Shown in pieces: positions 8,058 through 16,357 of a stretch of 64,000 nt of DNA (positions within the stretch are counted from its first letter, which is position 1; each line of letters opens with the position of its first letter). The stretch lies in NCBI RefSeq assembly GCF_001182745.1, contig NZ_LN868938.1:1240001-1304000 (forward strand), read 5' to 3'. The position numbers and the translations under genes are program-made. A model generated the notes under the pieces. It was given only the letters and a program-made list of their open reading frames with translations, did no database searches and was not told where the DNA came from. Origin of the DNA: Nocardia farcinica (GTDB taxonomy: Bacteria > Actinomycetota > Actinomycetes > Mycobacteriales > Mycobacteriaceae).

Positions 8058-8774
8058 ATGCAAACCCACACCGACGAGATCGCCGACGGCATCTATCGCA
8101 TCTCCACCTACATCCCCGAGGTCGGACCGACCGGGTTCACCTTCAACCAGTTCTTCCTCGACGCGGAGGAACCGCTGCTGTTCCACACCGGCATGCGGGC
8201 CTTGTTCCCGGCGGTGACCGCCGAGATCGCGCGGATCAGACCGGTCGAGGAGCTGCGCTGGATCACCTTCGGCCACGTGGAGGCCGACGAGTGCGGTTCG
8301 ATGAATCTCTTCCTGGCCGCCGCCCCGCACGCGCAGGTGGCACACGGCGCACTCGGCTGTGCGGTCTCCCTCGACGACATGGCCGACCGGCCGCCGCGAC
8401 CGCTCGCCGACGGCCAGGTGATCGACCTCGGCGACCGCCGCGTCCAGCACATCGACACCCCGCACGCCCCGCACAACTGGGAGGCGCGCGTGCTCTACGA
8501 GCAGACCACCGGGGTGCTGTTCTGTGGCGACCTGATGACCCAGCTCGGCGACGGTCCCGCGCTCACCGACACCGACCTCGTCGAACCGGCGGCGGCCGCC
8601 GAAGACGTCTTCCACGCGACATCGATCGGCCCCGCCGTCCCCGCCACCCTGCGCCGCCTGGCCCAACTGGCCCCGACCACCCTGGCGATCATGCACGGCT
8701 CCAGCTTCCAGGGCGACGGCGGGACGGCCCTGCGCGATCTGGCGAGCGTCTACGACGACCGGCTGACCGCGTGA
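8058..8774 (+). CDS. metallo-beta-lactamase-fold di-iron (ODP-like) protein
   Basis: The 238-residue protein has a metallo-beta-lactamase fold with the ligand set of oxygen-binding di-iron proteins: HVEADECGS in place of the classical HxHxDH, then His in IDTPHAPHNWE, Asp in LFCGDLMTQ and a late His in MHGSS. This HxExD pattern is known from flavodiiron proteins and stand-alone ODP proteins and is linked to oxygen or nitric oxide chemistry. No flavodoxin domain is attached. The ATG at 8058 starts MQTHTDEIADGIYRIS, the usual N-terminus. It lies 31 bases before the Mut7-C gene in the same direction. Confidence 0.82.
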   Translation: MQTHTDEIADGIYRISTYIPEVGPTGFTFNQFFLDAEEPLLFHTGMRALFPAVTAEIARIRPVEELRWITFGHVEADECGSMNLFLAAAPHAQVAHGALGCAVSLDDMADRPPRPLADGQVIDLGDRRVQHIDTPHAPHNWEARVLYEQTTGVLFCGDLMTQLGDGPALTDTDLVEPAAAAEDVFHATSIGPAVPATLRRLAQLAPTTLAIMHGSSFQGDGGTALRDLASVYDDRLTA

Positions 8775-8805
8775 ATTCGGTTGCGGACGACCGGATCATG
8801 GAGAC

Positions 8806-9561
8806 ATGACCGCGCCCGGCATCGAGCTGCGCCTGTACGCCGAACTCAACGACTTCCTGCCGCCGCAGGACCGCCAGGACGCACTGTGGCGCCCGGTCCG
8901 GCCGCACCAGACCGTCAAGGACATCGTCGAAGCCGCCGGCGTCCCGCACACCGAGATCGACCTGCTGCTGGTGAACGGTGAATCGGTCGGCTTCGAGCAT
9001 CATCCGCGCCCCGGCGATCGTCTCGCCGCCTATCCGATGTTCGAAAGCCTCGACATCTCCGGGCTGACCCGGGTGCGCCCGCATCCGCTGCGCGAGCCGC
9101 GCATGCTGGTCGACGTCAATCTCGGCGGCCTCGCCCGCCTGCTGCGGTTGATGGGCCAGGACGTGCGCTGCGACTTCGACGCCACCGACGCGCGGCTGGC
9201 CGAGATCTCGGCCGAGGACCACCGCATCCTGCTCACCCGCGACCGCGGGCTGCTCGCCCGTCGCATCGTCAGCCACGGCGTGTACGTGCGCGCGGACCGT
9301 CCGTTCGAACAGATCGTCGAGGTGATCGGCCGCCTCGATCTCGCCGACCAGCTGGCCCCGTTCACCCGCTGTCTGCGCTGCGGCGCGGTGTTGGCCGATG
9401 TCGCCAAAGACGAGATAGTCCACGAACTCTCACCCGGCACCCGGGAGAACTACGACACCTTCCGCCGCTGCACCGGATGCGGGCGGATCTACTGGGCGGG
9501 CGCGCACCAGCGCAGGCTGGACGATCTCGTCACGCAGATTCTCGCCGCGGTACGGCGTTGA
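8806..9561 (+). CDS. Mut7-C RNase domain protein with N-terminal ubiquitin-like domain
   Basis: The 251-residue protein combines an N-terminal ThiS/MoaD-like ubiquitin fold (about residues 1-85, LRLYAELNDFLP to RLAAYPMFES) with a Mut7-C PIN-like RNase domain (LVDVNLGGLARLLRLMG, then ILLTRDRGLL). A C-terminal zinc ribbon has two CxxC pairs (CLRCG and CTGCG). The ubiquitin-like end lacks a clear C-terminal Gly-Gly because it is fused to the RNase part. This two-domain architecture is known in many actinobacteria, but the RNA or DNA target is uncharacterised. The gene probably shares transcription with the ODP-like gene just upstream. Confidence 0.88.
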   Translation: MTAPGIELRLYAELNDFLPPQDRQDALWRPVRPHQTVKDIVEAAGVPHTEIDLLLVNGESVGFEHHPRPGDRLAAYPMFESLDISGLTRVRPHPLREPRMLVDVNLGGLARLLRLMGQDVRCDFDATDARLAEISAEDHRILLTRDRGLLARRIVSHGVYVRADRPFEQIVEVIGRLDLADQLAPFTRCLRCGAVLADVAKDEIVHELSPGTRENYDTFRRCTGCGRIYWAGAHQRRLDDLVTQILAAVRR

Positions 9562-9753
9562 CCGGCACCGTCGGCATCGTTGGGCGGAATATCGTGGTGA
9601 GGAGCGCCGTTGGCATCGGTGCTCGGCATTTCACCGCCGTCGGCACGGCATCGATACGCATGAATGTCGAGGTACCGGACGAGCGGGTCGACGTGCTCGA
9701 CGGTCTGGCCGCCCGCGCCCGTGCGGTGAGCAGGGAGTGAGCGGCGGCCGACG

Positions 9754-10380
9754 CTACTTCCGCGCCGAGCCGACGACCAACGGCACGATCGTGGGCAGGC
9801 GGGTCGGCATCCGCATGGCGGTGAGTTCCACCGTCGCGAATCCGCCTGCCCGGACCAGGGATTCGAAATCGCGGTTGGCGTGGCAGCCGTCGGCGAGGCG
9901 GCGTTGCAGCGGCGTGAGCGCGTCCTGGAAGACCGCGCGCACGCCGCTGCCGCGCACGTGTTCGTGGAACAGGAACACTCCCCCGGGCCGCAGCACGCGG
10001 TGCACCTCGGCGAGGGCACGGGCCGGATCGCGCAGCGAGCAGAAGACCAGCGAGGCGGTCACGGTGTCGAAGGCGGCGTCGAGGAAGTCGAGTGCGTGCG
10101 CGTCGCCGTCGATCACGCGCACCGGCACGTCGGGGGTGTCGGTGCGGGCGGCGAGCTGGGCCCGCAGGTCGGGGTTGGGTTCGAGCAGCACCAGCTCCTC
10201 GAGCTGGTCGGGATAGTGCGGCACGGACAGGCCGCTGCCCGCGCCGATCTCCAAGGTTCGGCCGCGGGCATGGGCGAGCTGGTCGCGGCGGATGTCCGCC
10301 TGCCCGGCGCGCTCGACGCGGTCCATGAAACGGGGATACCAGCGGGCGAAGGAACGCCGGCCGAAGGTCGTTGTGGTCAT
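9754..10380 (-). CDS. class I SAM-dependent methyltransferase
   Basis: This 208-residue methyltransferase has motif I in LEIGAGSGLSVPHYP near residue 45, an acidic loop end in LLEPNPDL near 70, the DGDAHALDF segment and motif IV-V in ASLVFCSLRDP followed by VLRPGGVFLFHEHV. It resembles the UbiE/phospholipid N-methyltransferase-like group, but the substrate cannot be assigned. The ATG at 10380 is the only plausible start near the conserved N-terminus (RWYPRFMDRVE). It is divergent from the hotdog-like gene at 10491 with 110 bases between the starts. Confidence 0.87.
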   Translation of the reverse strand: MTTTTFGRRSFARWYPRFMDRVERAGQADIRRDQLAHARGRTLEIGAGSGLSVPHYPDQLEELVLLEPNPDLRAQLAARTDTPDVPVRVIDGDAHALDFLDAAFDTVTASLVFCSLRDPARALAEVHRVLRPGGVFLFHEHVRGSGVRAVFQDALTPLQRRLADGCHANRDFESLVRAGGFATVELTAMRMPTRLPTIVPLVVGSARK

Positions 10381-10490
10381 GGTGGCAGTCTGGCCCGCGC
10401 CCGCCCCGCTCGGCATGGCCGGTTCCGGCCATTTCCGAAGGCGGAAACGGGTGATCCGGGCGCGGGGGTCGGCGCGGTTGGCTGGCTGCC

Positions 10491-11210
10491 ATGACGAATT
10501 CGACGACAACCACCCTCACCCTGTCCGCCGCCGAGAACGCCCTGCCCGGCATGTCCAACGGCGGCTTCGCCTGCGGCGCCTTCGCCGGTCTGGTCGGCGG
10601 CACCGCCACCGTCGTCCTCCGCCACGGGGTGCCGCTCGCGGTGCCGCTCACGGCGACCGGCGACGGCACGAAAGCCGCTGTCACCCACGGCGACACCCTG
10701 CTGGCCACAGCGGCGGCGGTCGAGCCGTTCGTGCTGGAACCGCCCGTGCGGGCGAGCATAGACCAGGCCGAGCACGCCCGGCGGTCGCATCCGATGCGCG
10801 GGATCGAGCACCCGCTGTCGGACTGTGTGGTCTGTGGACCCGACCGCGACGACGGGCTGCGGGTGACCTCCGGTCCCCTGCCCGGCCACCCGGACGTGCT
10901 GGCCAGCCCGTTCGTGCCGACCGAACGCTTCGCCGTGGCAGGCGTCGTGCGCGCGGCCGCGGTGTGGGGTGCGCTCGACTGCCCCAGCTACCCCGCCGCG
11001 GCCATGCGGGAGCGGCGGTTCTGCCTGCTCGGGAGTCTCACCGCGCATCAGCGCCGTCCGATCGAGGTCGGCGAGGAACTGATCTGCCTCGGCTGGACCC
11101 TCGACGCCGGGAACCGGTCGATACGCACCGCATCCGCCATCATCGATGGGTCGGGCGCGGTCGTCGCCTCCGCGCGGGCGGTGTGGGTGGAACTGCGGCG
11201 GCAGCCGTGA
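10491..11210 (+). CDS. hypothetical protein, possibly hotdog-fold thioesterase-like
   Basis: This 239-residue protein is not firmly recognised. It has two similar halves with central glycine-rich strands (GTATVVLRHGVPL and later GSLTAHQRRPIEVGEELICLGW), which suggests a double hotdog fold. A CxxC pair lies in DCVVCGPDRDDGLRV, and the segment VWGALDCPSYPA is typical of uncharacterised mycobacterial and nocardial thioesterase-like proteins. Its stop TGA overlaps a possible GTG of the next gene. It is read with the hydrolase-LuxR fusion downstream. Acyl-CoA or acyl-carrier chemistry is a guess from the fold pattern only. Confidence 0.6.
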   Translation: MTNSTTTTLTLSAAENALPGMSNGGFACGAFAGLVGGTATVVLRHGVPLAVPLTATGDGTKAAVTHGDTLLATAAAVEPFVLEPPVRASIDQAEHARRSHPMRGIEHPLSDCVVCGPDRDDGLRVTSGPLPGHPDVLASPFVPTERFAVAGVVRAAAVWGALDCPSYPAAAMRERRFCLLGSLTAHQRRPIEVGEELICLGWTLDAGNRSIRTASAIIDGSGAVVASARAVWVELRRQP

Positions 11211-11230
11211 CGATCGGGAAAGGTGGCATC

Positions 11231-12259
11231 ATGCTGCGCGTCGAGGATCAACTCGTGCGCCACCTGAAGACCTCGGGCGGCGACATCGCGTACTCGGCGG
11301 TGGGCAGCGGCCCACCGCTGCTGGTCGGCGGCTGGTGGTGCAGCCACCTCACGCTCAACTGGGAGGATCCGCTGTTCCGGGCGTACCTGTCCCGGCTCGC
11401 CGAACGGTTCACCGTGATCCGCTACGACCAGCCGGGCCGCGGCGCCTCCGGCACCGGCGGGAACACCCTCGACCTGGACGGCGAGATCGCGGTCACCACC
11501 GAGCTCATCGAGGCACTGGGGTTGGACCGGCTCGCGCTCGTCGGCGCCTCCTCCGGTGCCGCCGTCGCCGCGGGACTGGCCGCCCGGATGCCGGGCCGGG
11601 TGCACCGTCTCGTGCTCTACGGCGCGTTCGCCCGCGGCGCCGACATCGCGCCCGAAGCGGCCCGCCGGGCCATGGTCGATGCCATCTCCGCGCACTGGGG
11701 TCTGGGTTCGCGGCTGCTCGCCGACATCTTCATCCCCGGCGCCGGCAATGCCGAGCGGGAACGATTCGCCCAGTTCCAGCGGTTGTCCGCGACCGCGGAG
11801 CAGGCGGCCCGGTCCCTGGCGGGCGCCTACGCACTCGACGCCACCGACTACCTGGCCGCCCTGACGGTCCCGACCACCGTGCTGCATCGCCGCGACGACC
11901 GCGCCGTGCCGTTCGCCCTCGGCGTCGACGTGGCGCGGCGGGTGCGCCGGGCCACGTTCGTGGAACTGCCCGGTGAGGACCACTTCCCGTGGCGCGGGGA
12001 CGCCGGTGGGGTCGCCGACGCCACCTTGCGCGGTCTCGGGCACCCGATCCGCTCGCACCCCACCCCGCCCGGGCCCGCGGCCGTCACCGAGCGGGAGCGC
12101 GAGATCCTGCGGCTGGTCGCCGACGGCCTCACCGACGCCCAGATCGGCGAACGGCTGACGCTGAGCCCGCACACCGTCCACCGGCACATCGCCAACGCCC
12201 GCATCAAGCTCGGCGTCCGCTCCCGCGCGGCCGCCGCGGCCGCCATCCGGGATCGGTGA
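11231..12259 (+). CDS. alpha/beta hydrolase fused to a C-terminal LuxR helix-turn-helix
   Basis: The 342-residue protein has an alpha/beta-hydrolase domain (about 1-265) and a LuxR-type DNA-binding domain (about 280-340). The nucleophile Ser lies in LVGASSGAAVA near residue 105, the acid probably in RRDDRAVPF near 220 and the His in GEDHFPW near 255. The HTH starts VTEREREILRLVADG and contains TVHRHIANARIKLG. The ATG at 11231 has gggaaagg just upstream; a GTG at 11207 overlaps the preceding stop and is an alternative. The fusion suggests a regulator that senses or hydrolyses an ester or lactone ligand. Whether it is catalytically active is not known. Confidence 0.85.
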   Translation: MLRVEDQLVRHLKTSGGDIAYSAVGSGPPLLVGGWWCSHLTLNWEDPLFRAYLSRLAERFTVIRYDQPGRGASGTGGNTLDLDGEIAVTTELIEALGLDRLALVGASSGAAVAAGLAARMPGRVHRLVLYGAFARGADIAPEAARRAMVDAISAHWGLGSRLLADIFIPGAGNAERERFAQFQRLSATAEQAARSLAGAYALDATDYLAALTVPTTVLHRRDDRAVPFALGVDVARRVRRATFVELPGEDHFPWRGDAGGVADATLRGLGHPIRSHPTPPGPAAVTEREREILRLVADGLTDAQIGERLTLSPHTVHRHIANARIKLGVRSRAAAAAAIRDR

Positions 12260-12372
12260 CCCACGGTCAGGGACGACGGGGTGCGAGCAGATCGTCCGAG
12301 GCCGGGTACGGACGTTCCCGGGGCAGCGGCGTCCAGGCCGCCGTCGCCGACTCGGACAAACGGGATTAATTG

Positions 12373-12403
12373 GGTTGCCTTATTCTGGGTGGGGTAGGTT
12401 GCC
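12373..12403 (+). repeat. direct repeat GGTTGCC in the leader of the CorC-like gene pair
   Basis: GGTTGCC occurs at 12373-12379 and again at 12397-12403, 24 bases apart, within an AT-richer patch (gattaatt, ttattct) of the 248-base gap before the CNNM/CorC-like pair. A possible -10 element TATTCT lies at 12381-12386. The repeat may be a regulator site; no known riboswitch class was recognised. Confidence 0.3.
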
Positions 12404-12507
12404 ATTCGATTGCAGAGAGAGCTGATGAGACGCGCCAAGCGCAAACCTCGAAGACCCTCCCCGCCCCCGTGTGACGCTCCCGCCGTCACCATTTCCCGGA
12501 GCCGACC

Positions 12508-13893
12508 GTGCTGACCGTTCTCGGTATCGCACTCGGCATCCTCGTCGTTCTGGCCATCACCGCCCTCACCGGCTACTTCGTGGCGCAGGAATTCGCGTAC
12601 ATGGCCGTGGACCGGTCTCGGCTCCGGGCTCGGGCCGAGGCCGGTGACGCGGCGGCGGCCCGCGCACTCACCGTCACCCGCCGCACGTCGTTCATGCTCT
12701 CCGGTGCCCAGCTGGGGATCACGGTGACCGGCCTGCTGGTCGGCTATGTCGCCGAACCGCTGATCGGCAGCGGGTTCGGGGATCTGCTGGGCGGCGTCGG
12801 CGTCCCCACCGCGGTGGGCGTGGCCGTCGGCACGGTGCTCGCGGTGGCGTTCTCCACCGTGGTGCAGATGGTGTTCGGCGAGCTGTTTCCCAAGAACCTC
12901 GCCATCGCCCGGCCGGAACCGGTGGCGCGTTGGCTGGCCAGGTCCACCACCCTGTACCTGAGGCTGTTCGGCTGGCTGATCACCCTGTTCGACGCCTCGT
13001 CGAACCTGCTGCTGCGCCTGGCGCGGATCGAGCCGGTGCACGACGTCGAGCATTCGGCCACCCCGCGCGATCTGGTGCACATCGTCGCCGAGTCCCGCGA
13101 CACCGGCGAGTTGCCCGCGGAACTGTCGGCGCTGCTGGACCGGATCCTCGACTTCCCCACCCGCACCGCCGAACACGCGATGATCCCGCGCTCGCGGGTG
13201 GACTACGTGGGCGCCGGCGAGCCGGTCGCGCGGGTCCTGGCGAGGATGAGTGCCGGGCACACCCGCTATCCGGTGGTCGGTGACAGCGCCGACGACCTGC
13301 GCGGTGTGGTGCACCTGCACGACCTGCTCGACGACCGCGAGACCGGCACGGCGGGATCGCGGTGCCGGCCCGCGGTGTTGGTGCCCACCACGCTGCCGTT
13401 GCCGGACGTGCTCGCCCGCCTGGGGTCCGCGGGCGAGGAGATGGCGCTGGTCATCGACGAGTACGGCGGATTCGCCGGGGTCGTCACCATCGAGGACATG
13501 GCCGAGGAACTCGTGGGCGAGATCGCCGACGAGCACGACACCGCGATCGAGACCGAGGTCGTCACCGTCGACGGCGACGGCTGGCTGATCCGCGGGGACG
13601 TCCACCTCGACGAGGTGCGCCGCACCCTCGGCCACGCGCTGCCCGACGGCGACTACGAGACCCTGGCCGGACTGGTCATCACCGAGTACGGCGGCCTGCC
13701 CGAGGTCGGCACCACCGTCGCGATCACGCTCCCGCCGGACCCGGCCGAACTGATCATGGCCGACCCGCCACCGCGGCGGACCCTCCTGGCTGAGGTGCGT
13801 GCGGTGGACAAGCACGTGCCCGCGTCGGTGCGAGTGAGCGTCCGCGTCGAGGCTGCCGCGGGGCAGCCGGAAGGGGAGAACCGCGATGGATGA
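12508..13893 (+). CDS. CNNM/CorC-HlyC family membrane protein (first of a pair)
   Basis: This 461-residue hemolysin-family protein has an N-terminal CNNM (DUF21) membrane domain (residues 1-190; GVVFAQE-like segment GYFVAQEFAYMAVDRSR, LSGAQLGITVTGLLVGY, GELFPKNLAIARPE), two CBS domains (about 200-330, ending in DEYGGFAGVVTIEDMAEELVGEI) and a CorC/HlyC C-terminal domain (DGDGWLIRGDVHLDEV). The family acts in magnesium or cobalt transport. The GTG at 12508 follows ggag at a short distance. The end overlaps the next gene by 8 bases, so the two likely form a heteromer or operate together. Confidence 0.88.
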   Translation: MLTVLGIALGILVVLAITALTGYFVAQEFAYMAVDRSRLRARAEAGDAAAARALTVTRRTSFMLSGAQLGITVTGLLVGYVAEPLIGSGFGDLLGGVGVPTAVGVAVGTVLAVAFSTVVQMVFGELFPKNLAIARPEPVARWLARSTTLYLRLFGWLITLFDASSNLLLRLARIEPVHDVEHSATPRDLVHIVAESRDTGELPAELSALLDRILDFPTRTAEHAMIPRSRVDYVGAGEPVARVLARMSAGHTRYPVVGDSADDLRGVVHLHDLLDDRETGTAGSRCRPAVLVPTTLPLPDVLARLGSAGEEMALVIDEYGGFAGVVTIEDMAEELVGEIADEHDTAIETEVVTVDGDGWLIRGDVHLDEVRRTLGHALPDGDYETLAGLVITEYGGLPEVGTTVAITLPPDPAELIMADPPPRRTLLAEVRAVDKHVPASVRVSVRVEAAAGQPEGENRDG

Positions 13894-14899
13894 CCCGTGG
13901 ATCGTGCTGGCGGCCACGGTCGGATTGATCGCGGCGAGCGCCTTTTTCGTGGCCGTGGAGTTCGCCCTCATCGCCGCCCGCCGGCACCGCCTGGAAGACG
14001 CCGCGCCGCGCAGCCGCTCGGCGCGGGCGGCGCTGCGCAGCGCCTCGGAATTGTCGGTGCTGTTGGCCGGTTCACAGCTCGGTATCACGGTGTGCACGTT
14101 GGCATTGGGTGCAATCACCAAGCCCGCGGTGCACCACTGGCTCACCCCGGCCTTCGAGAACTGGGGCGCGCCGCTGTGGCTCGCCGATGTCGCCGGGTTC
14201 GTGCTCGCGCTGGTGATCGTGACGTTCCTGCACCTGGTCGTCGGCGAGATGGCGCCCAAATCGTGGGCGATCGCGCATCCGGAGAAATCGGCGACCCTGC
14301 TGGCGATTCCGATGCGCGCGTTCATGTGGCTGACCCGGCCGCTCATCGTCCGGCTGAACCAGGTGGCCAACTGGTGCCTGCGCAAGGTCGGCGTGGACCC
14401 GGTCGACCAGGTCGGCAGTGGTCAGGACCCGGATGCGTTGCGGCACCTGGTCGAACATTCGGCCACCGTCGGCACCCTCGACGAGCGATACCACGGACAC
14501 CTGGTGAGCGCGCTGGAGTTGTCCGCGCTCACCGTGGGCGACATCGTGCCGTCCGGCGCCGACCCCAGCGGGGTCTCCCCCGACGCCGACGCCGAGCAGA
14601 TCGCCGAGACCGCCCGCCGCACGGGGCATCTGCGTCTGCTCGTCGGCGCGGCCGGGCAGGTGGACGGCGTCGTGCACGTGCGCGACGCGTTGCGCGCCGA
14701 GCCGGGTGTCATCGCGGCGCGGTTGATGCGCCCGGCGCTGACCCTCGACACCGCGACCGCGGTCTACGAGGCGTTGCGGATCATGCGCGAGACCCGCAAC
14801 CACCTGGCCGTCGTCACCGACGGCGACCGGGTGGTCGGCCTGATCACCCTGGCCGACCTGCTCGCCCGCCTGCTGCCCACCGCCGACACCGCGGCGTGA
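13886..14899 (+). CDS. CNNM/CBS-domain membrane protein (second of a pair)
   Basis: This 337-residue protein is a shorter relative of the gene upstream. It has the CNNM membrane domain (ASAFFVAVEFALIAARRHR, LLAGSQLGITVCTLALG, HLVVGEMAPKSWAIAHPEK) and a divergent CBS pair ending VVTDGDRVVGLITLADLLARL. It lacks the C-terminal CorC/HlyC domain. The start overlaps the first gene by 8 bases. Such long-short CNNM pairs are common in actinobacteria and are thought to be transport or ion-homeostasis partners. A strong terminator follows 7 bases after the stop. Confidence 0.88.
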   Translation: MDDPWIVLAATVGLIAASAFFVAVEFALIAARRHRLEDAAPRSRSARAALRSASELSVLLAGSQLGITVCTLALGAITKPAVHHWLTPAFENWGAPLWLADVAGFVLALVIVTFLHLVVGEMAPKSWAIAHPEKSATLLAIPMRAFMWLTRPLIVRLNQVANWCLRKVGVDPVDQVGSGQDPDALRHLVEHSATVGTLDERYHGHLVSALELSALTVGDIVPSGADPSGVSPDADAEQIAETARRTGHLRLLVGAAGQVDGVVHVRDALRAEPGVIAARLMRPALTLDTATAVYEALRIMRETRNHLAVVTDGDRVVGLITLADLLARLLPTADTAA

Positions 14900-14905
14900 A
14901 TGCCA

Positions 14906-14931
14906 CCGGTGGCCGGTGCGCCGGCCACCGG
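14906..14931. terminator. bidirectional hairpin between convergent genes
   Basis: Perfect 11-bp stem CCGGTGGCCGG / CCGGCCACCGG with a 4-base loop (TGCG). It lies exactly between the CNNM gene stop (14899) and the TetR gene stop (14933), so it can serve both strands. Confidence 0.7.
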
Positions 14932-14932
14932 A

Positions 14933-15520
14933 TCACGCCAGCAGACCGCGGCACAGGAGGGTGAGTTGGGTGGCGGCGGCTGCGCGGTCGCGGCCGTCGG
15001 TGGCGGCCACCCGCATGCCCGCTTCGTTGATCGCGCCGAGCAGCAGCTGGGCGGTGAGATGCGGGTCGACGCCCTCGGCGAGCTGTCCGCGTTCGCGCAG
15101 CTCGGTGAGCAGGCCCGCGATCAGTGCCAGCGATCGCCCTTCGTCGATTGCCCGCCACCGGGTCCAGCCCAGGGCGGCGGGTGCTTCGAGGAAGACGATG
15201 CGCTGTGTGGTCGGATCCTCGGCCAGCACCCGCAACAGCGACGGGCCGAGGGCCAGGAACTTCGCGCCCGGTTCCGGGTGCTCGTCCAGCGCGTGCGCCA
15301 CGCGCTCGACGAGCGCTCGCTCGGACCGTGCCAGCACCGCCGCCATGACCTCGCCCATGTTGGCGAAGTGGTGATAGAGCGCGCCCCGGGTCATGCCCGC
15401 GGCCTCGCTCAAGGTGGTGGTGGTGACGGCCGCGTAGCCGTCCGCCGCGAACAGCCGCGTCGCCACCTCGATCAACCGTTCCCGCGTGGCCTGCGCCTGC
15501 GCCTGTCGCAACGTCGTCAC
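14933..15520 (-). CDS. TetR-family transcriptional regulator
   Basis: This 195-residue regulator has an N-terminal TetR helix-turn-helix (RERLIEVATRLFAADGY, then LSEAAGMTRGALYHHFANMGEV) and an all-helical C-terminal ligand domain. The GTG at 15520 is chosen over an upstream open frame to 15580 because a TAGGAT -10 element at 15533-15528 would start the transcript at about 15521, giving a leaderless mRNA. It is divergent from the PaaI-type thioesterase gene at 15573. The inverted repeat at 15544-15570 between them is the likely operator, so this protein probably controls both genes. Confidence 0.87.
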   Translation of the reverse strand: MTTLRQAQAQATRERLIEVATRLFAADGYAAVTTTTLSEAAGMTRGALYHHFANMGEVMAAVLARSERALVERVAHALDEHPEPGAKFLALGPSLLRVLAEDPTTQRIVFLEAPAALGWTRWRAIDEGRSLALIAGLLTELRERGQLAEGVDPHLTAQLLLGAINEAGMRVAATDGRDRAAAATQLTLLCRGLLA

Positions 15521-15536
15521 GACCGCGATCCTACCC

Positions 15537-15570
15537 TTGACATACAGAGTGCAGCTCACATTCACTGTGT
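15537..15570. promoter_or_regulatory. divergent promoter and TetR-type operator
   Basis: The plus strand has TTGACA at 15537-15542 and an inverted repeat ACAGAGTG (15544-15551) - 11 bases - CACTGTGT (15563-15570), one mismatch per arm. The repeat sits just upstream of the GTG at 15573. A TAGGAT -10 element for the minus-strand TetR gene lies at 15533-15528. Confidence 0.5.
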
Positions 15571-15572
15571 AG

Positions 15573-16007
15573 GTGAACAAGGAACAGCTTCAGCAGATGG
15601 CGTCCGGTGGCACCGAGCTCATGCGGCTCTTCGTGCCGCAATCCCCTTTCGTGCGCCTGCTCGGCGTCCGGATCGAAGAACTGACCGACGACGAGGCGGC
15701 GCTGCGCCTGCCCTGGCGCCCCGAACTGGCCACCGTCGAGGACATGGTGCACGGCGGCGCCATCGCGGCACTCGCCGACATGACCGTGATGGCCGCGGCG
15801 TGGTGCGGGCGGGAACTACCCGGCGAATTGCGCGGGGTGACCGCCTCGTTGGCCATGGAATTCCTCCAGCCCGCCCGCGCCGAGGACCTGATCGGCCGCG
15901 GCCGGCCCCTGCGCCGCGGCGCGACACTCACCGCCTGCGAGGTCGACATCGTCACCGCGTCCGGCACCCACGTCGCCAAGGCGCTGGCCAACTACAAGGT
16001 GGGCTGA
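15573..16007 (+). CDS. PaaI-family hotdog thioesterase
   Basis: This 144-residue single hotdog protein belongs to the PaaI/YbgC-like acyl-CoA thioesterases. The conserved VHGGAIAALADMTVM segment carries the catalytic-region Asp and the HGG motif typical of PaaI, followed by GVTASLAMEFLQPAR and a final KALANYKVG. The GTG at 15573 is directly next to the operator, so the message may be leaderless. The next gene starts 3 bases after its stop, suggesting cotranscription. The acyl substrate is unknown, though the divergent TetR gene points to regulation by a fatty acyl or aryl ligand. Confidence 0.87.
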   Translation: MNKEQLQQMASGGTELMRLFVPQSPFVRLLGVRIEELTDDEAALRLPWRPELATVEDMVHGGAIAALADMTVMAAAWCGRELPGELRGVTASLAMEFLQPARAEDLIGRGRPLRRGATLTACEVDIVTASGTHVAKALANYKVG

Positions 16008-16010
16008 CCC

Positions 16011-16259
16011 GTGCTGCGGATGAAGTCACGCTGCGAACTCTGCGGCGCCACGCTGCGACCGGACGGTGAGGCGTGGATCTGCTCCTACGAGTGCACCTAC
16101 TGCCCCACCTGCCACACGGGCCTGGACAGCTGCCCAAACTGCGCGGGCGAACTCGTGCCCCGGCCGCGCCGGACCACCGGCGCCGCCCAGATCGCGACCC
16201 GCCTGCCGGCACGCCTCGCCCGCCGGATCGGTCTCGGGACCACGCGCCCCAGCCCGTGA
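16011..16259 (+). CDS. DUF1272-type small zinc-ribbon protein
   Basis: This 82-residue protein carries the DUF1272 pattern: CELCGATL, then CSYECTYCPTCHTGLDSCPNC, giving several CxxC pairs that probably bind zinc. The basic C-terminal tail (RRTTGAAQIATRLPARLARRIG) is longer than usual and could be a nucleic-acid or membrane-surface helix. The GTG start is 3 bases after the thioesterase stop. The function of this family is unknown. Confidence 0.82.
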   Translation: MLRMKSRCELCGATLRPDGEAWICSYECTYCPTCHTGLDSCPNCAGELVPRPRRTTGAAQIATRLPARLARRIGLGTTRPSP

Positions 16260-16357
16260 CCCGGTCCGAGTCGGCCCGGATGAGGTCGGGTTGAAATCGT
16301 GCGGGCCGGGTAGACCGGGAGTCGAACACCTGTTCTGTCGACTGTGAGGAGTGACCG

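Noticed and set aside
9562..9753. Possible small gene between the Mut7-C and methyltransferase genes
   Set aside because: The open frames are short, start without an SD and show no family likeness.
12260..12507. Magnesium riboswitch before the CorC-like pair
   Set aside because: The leader lacks recognisable M-box or ykoY-type conserved blocks; only a short direct repeat was seen.
16317..16330. tRNA-like T-loop sequence (gagtcgaac)
   Set aside because: No cloverleaf, acceptor stem or CCA context could be drawn around it.
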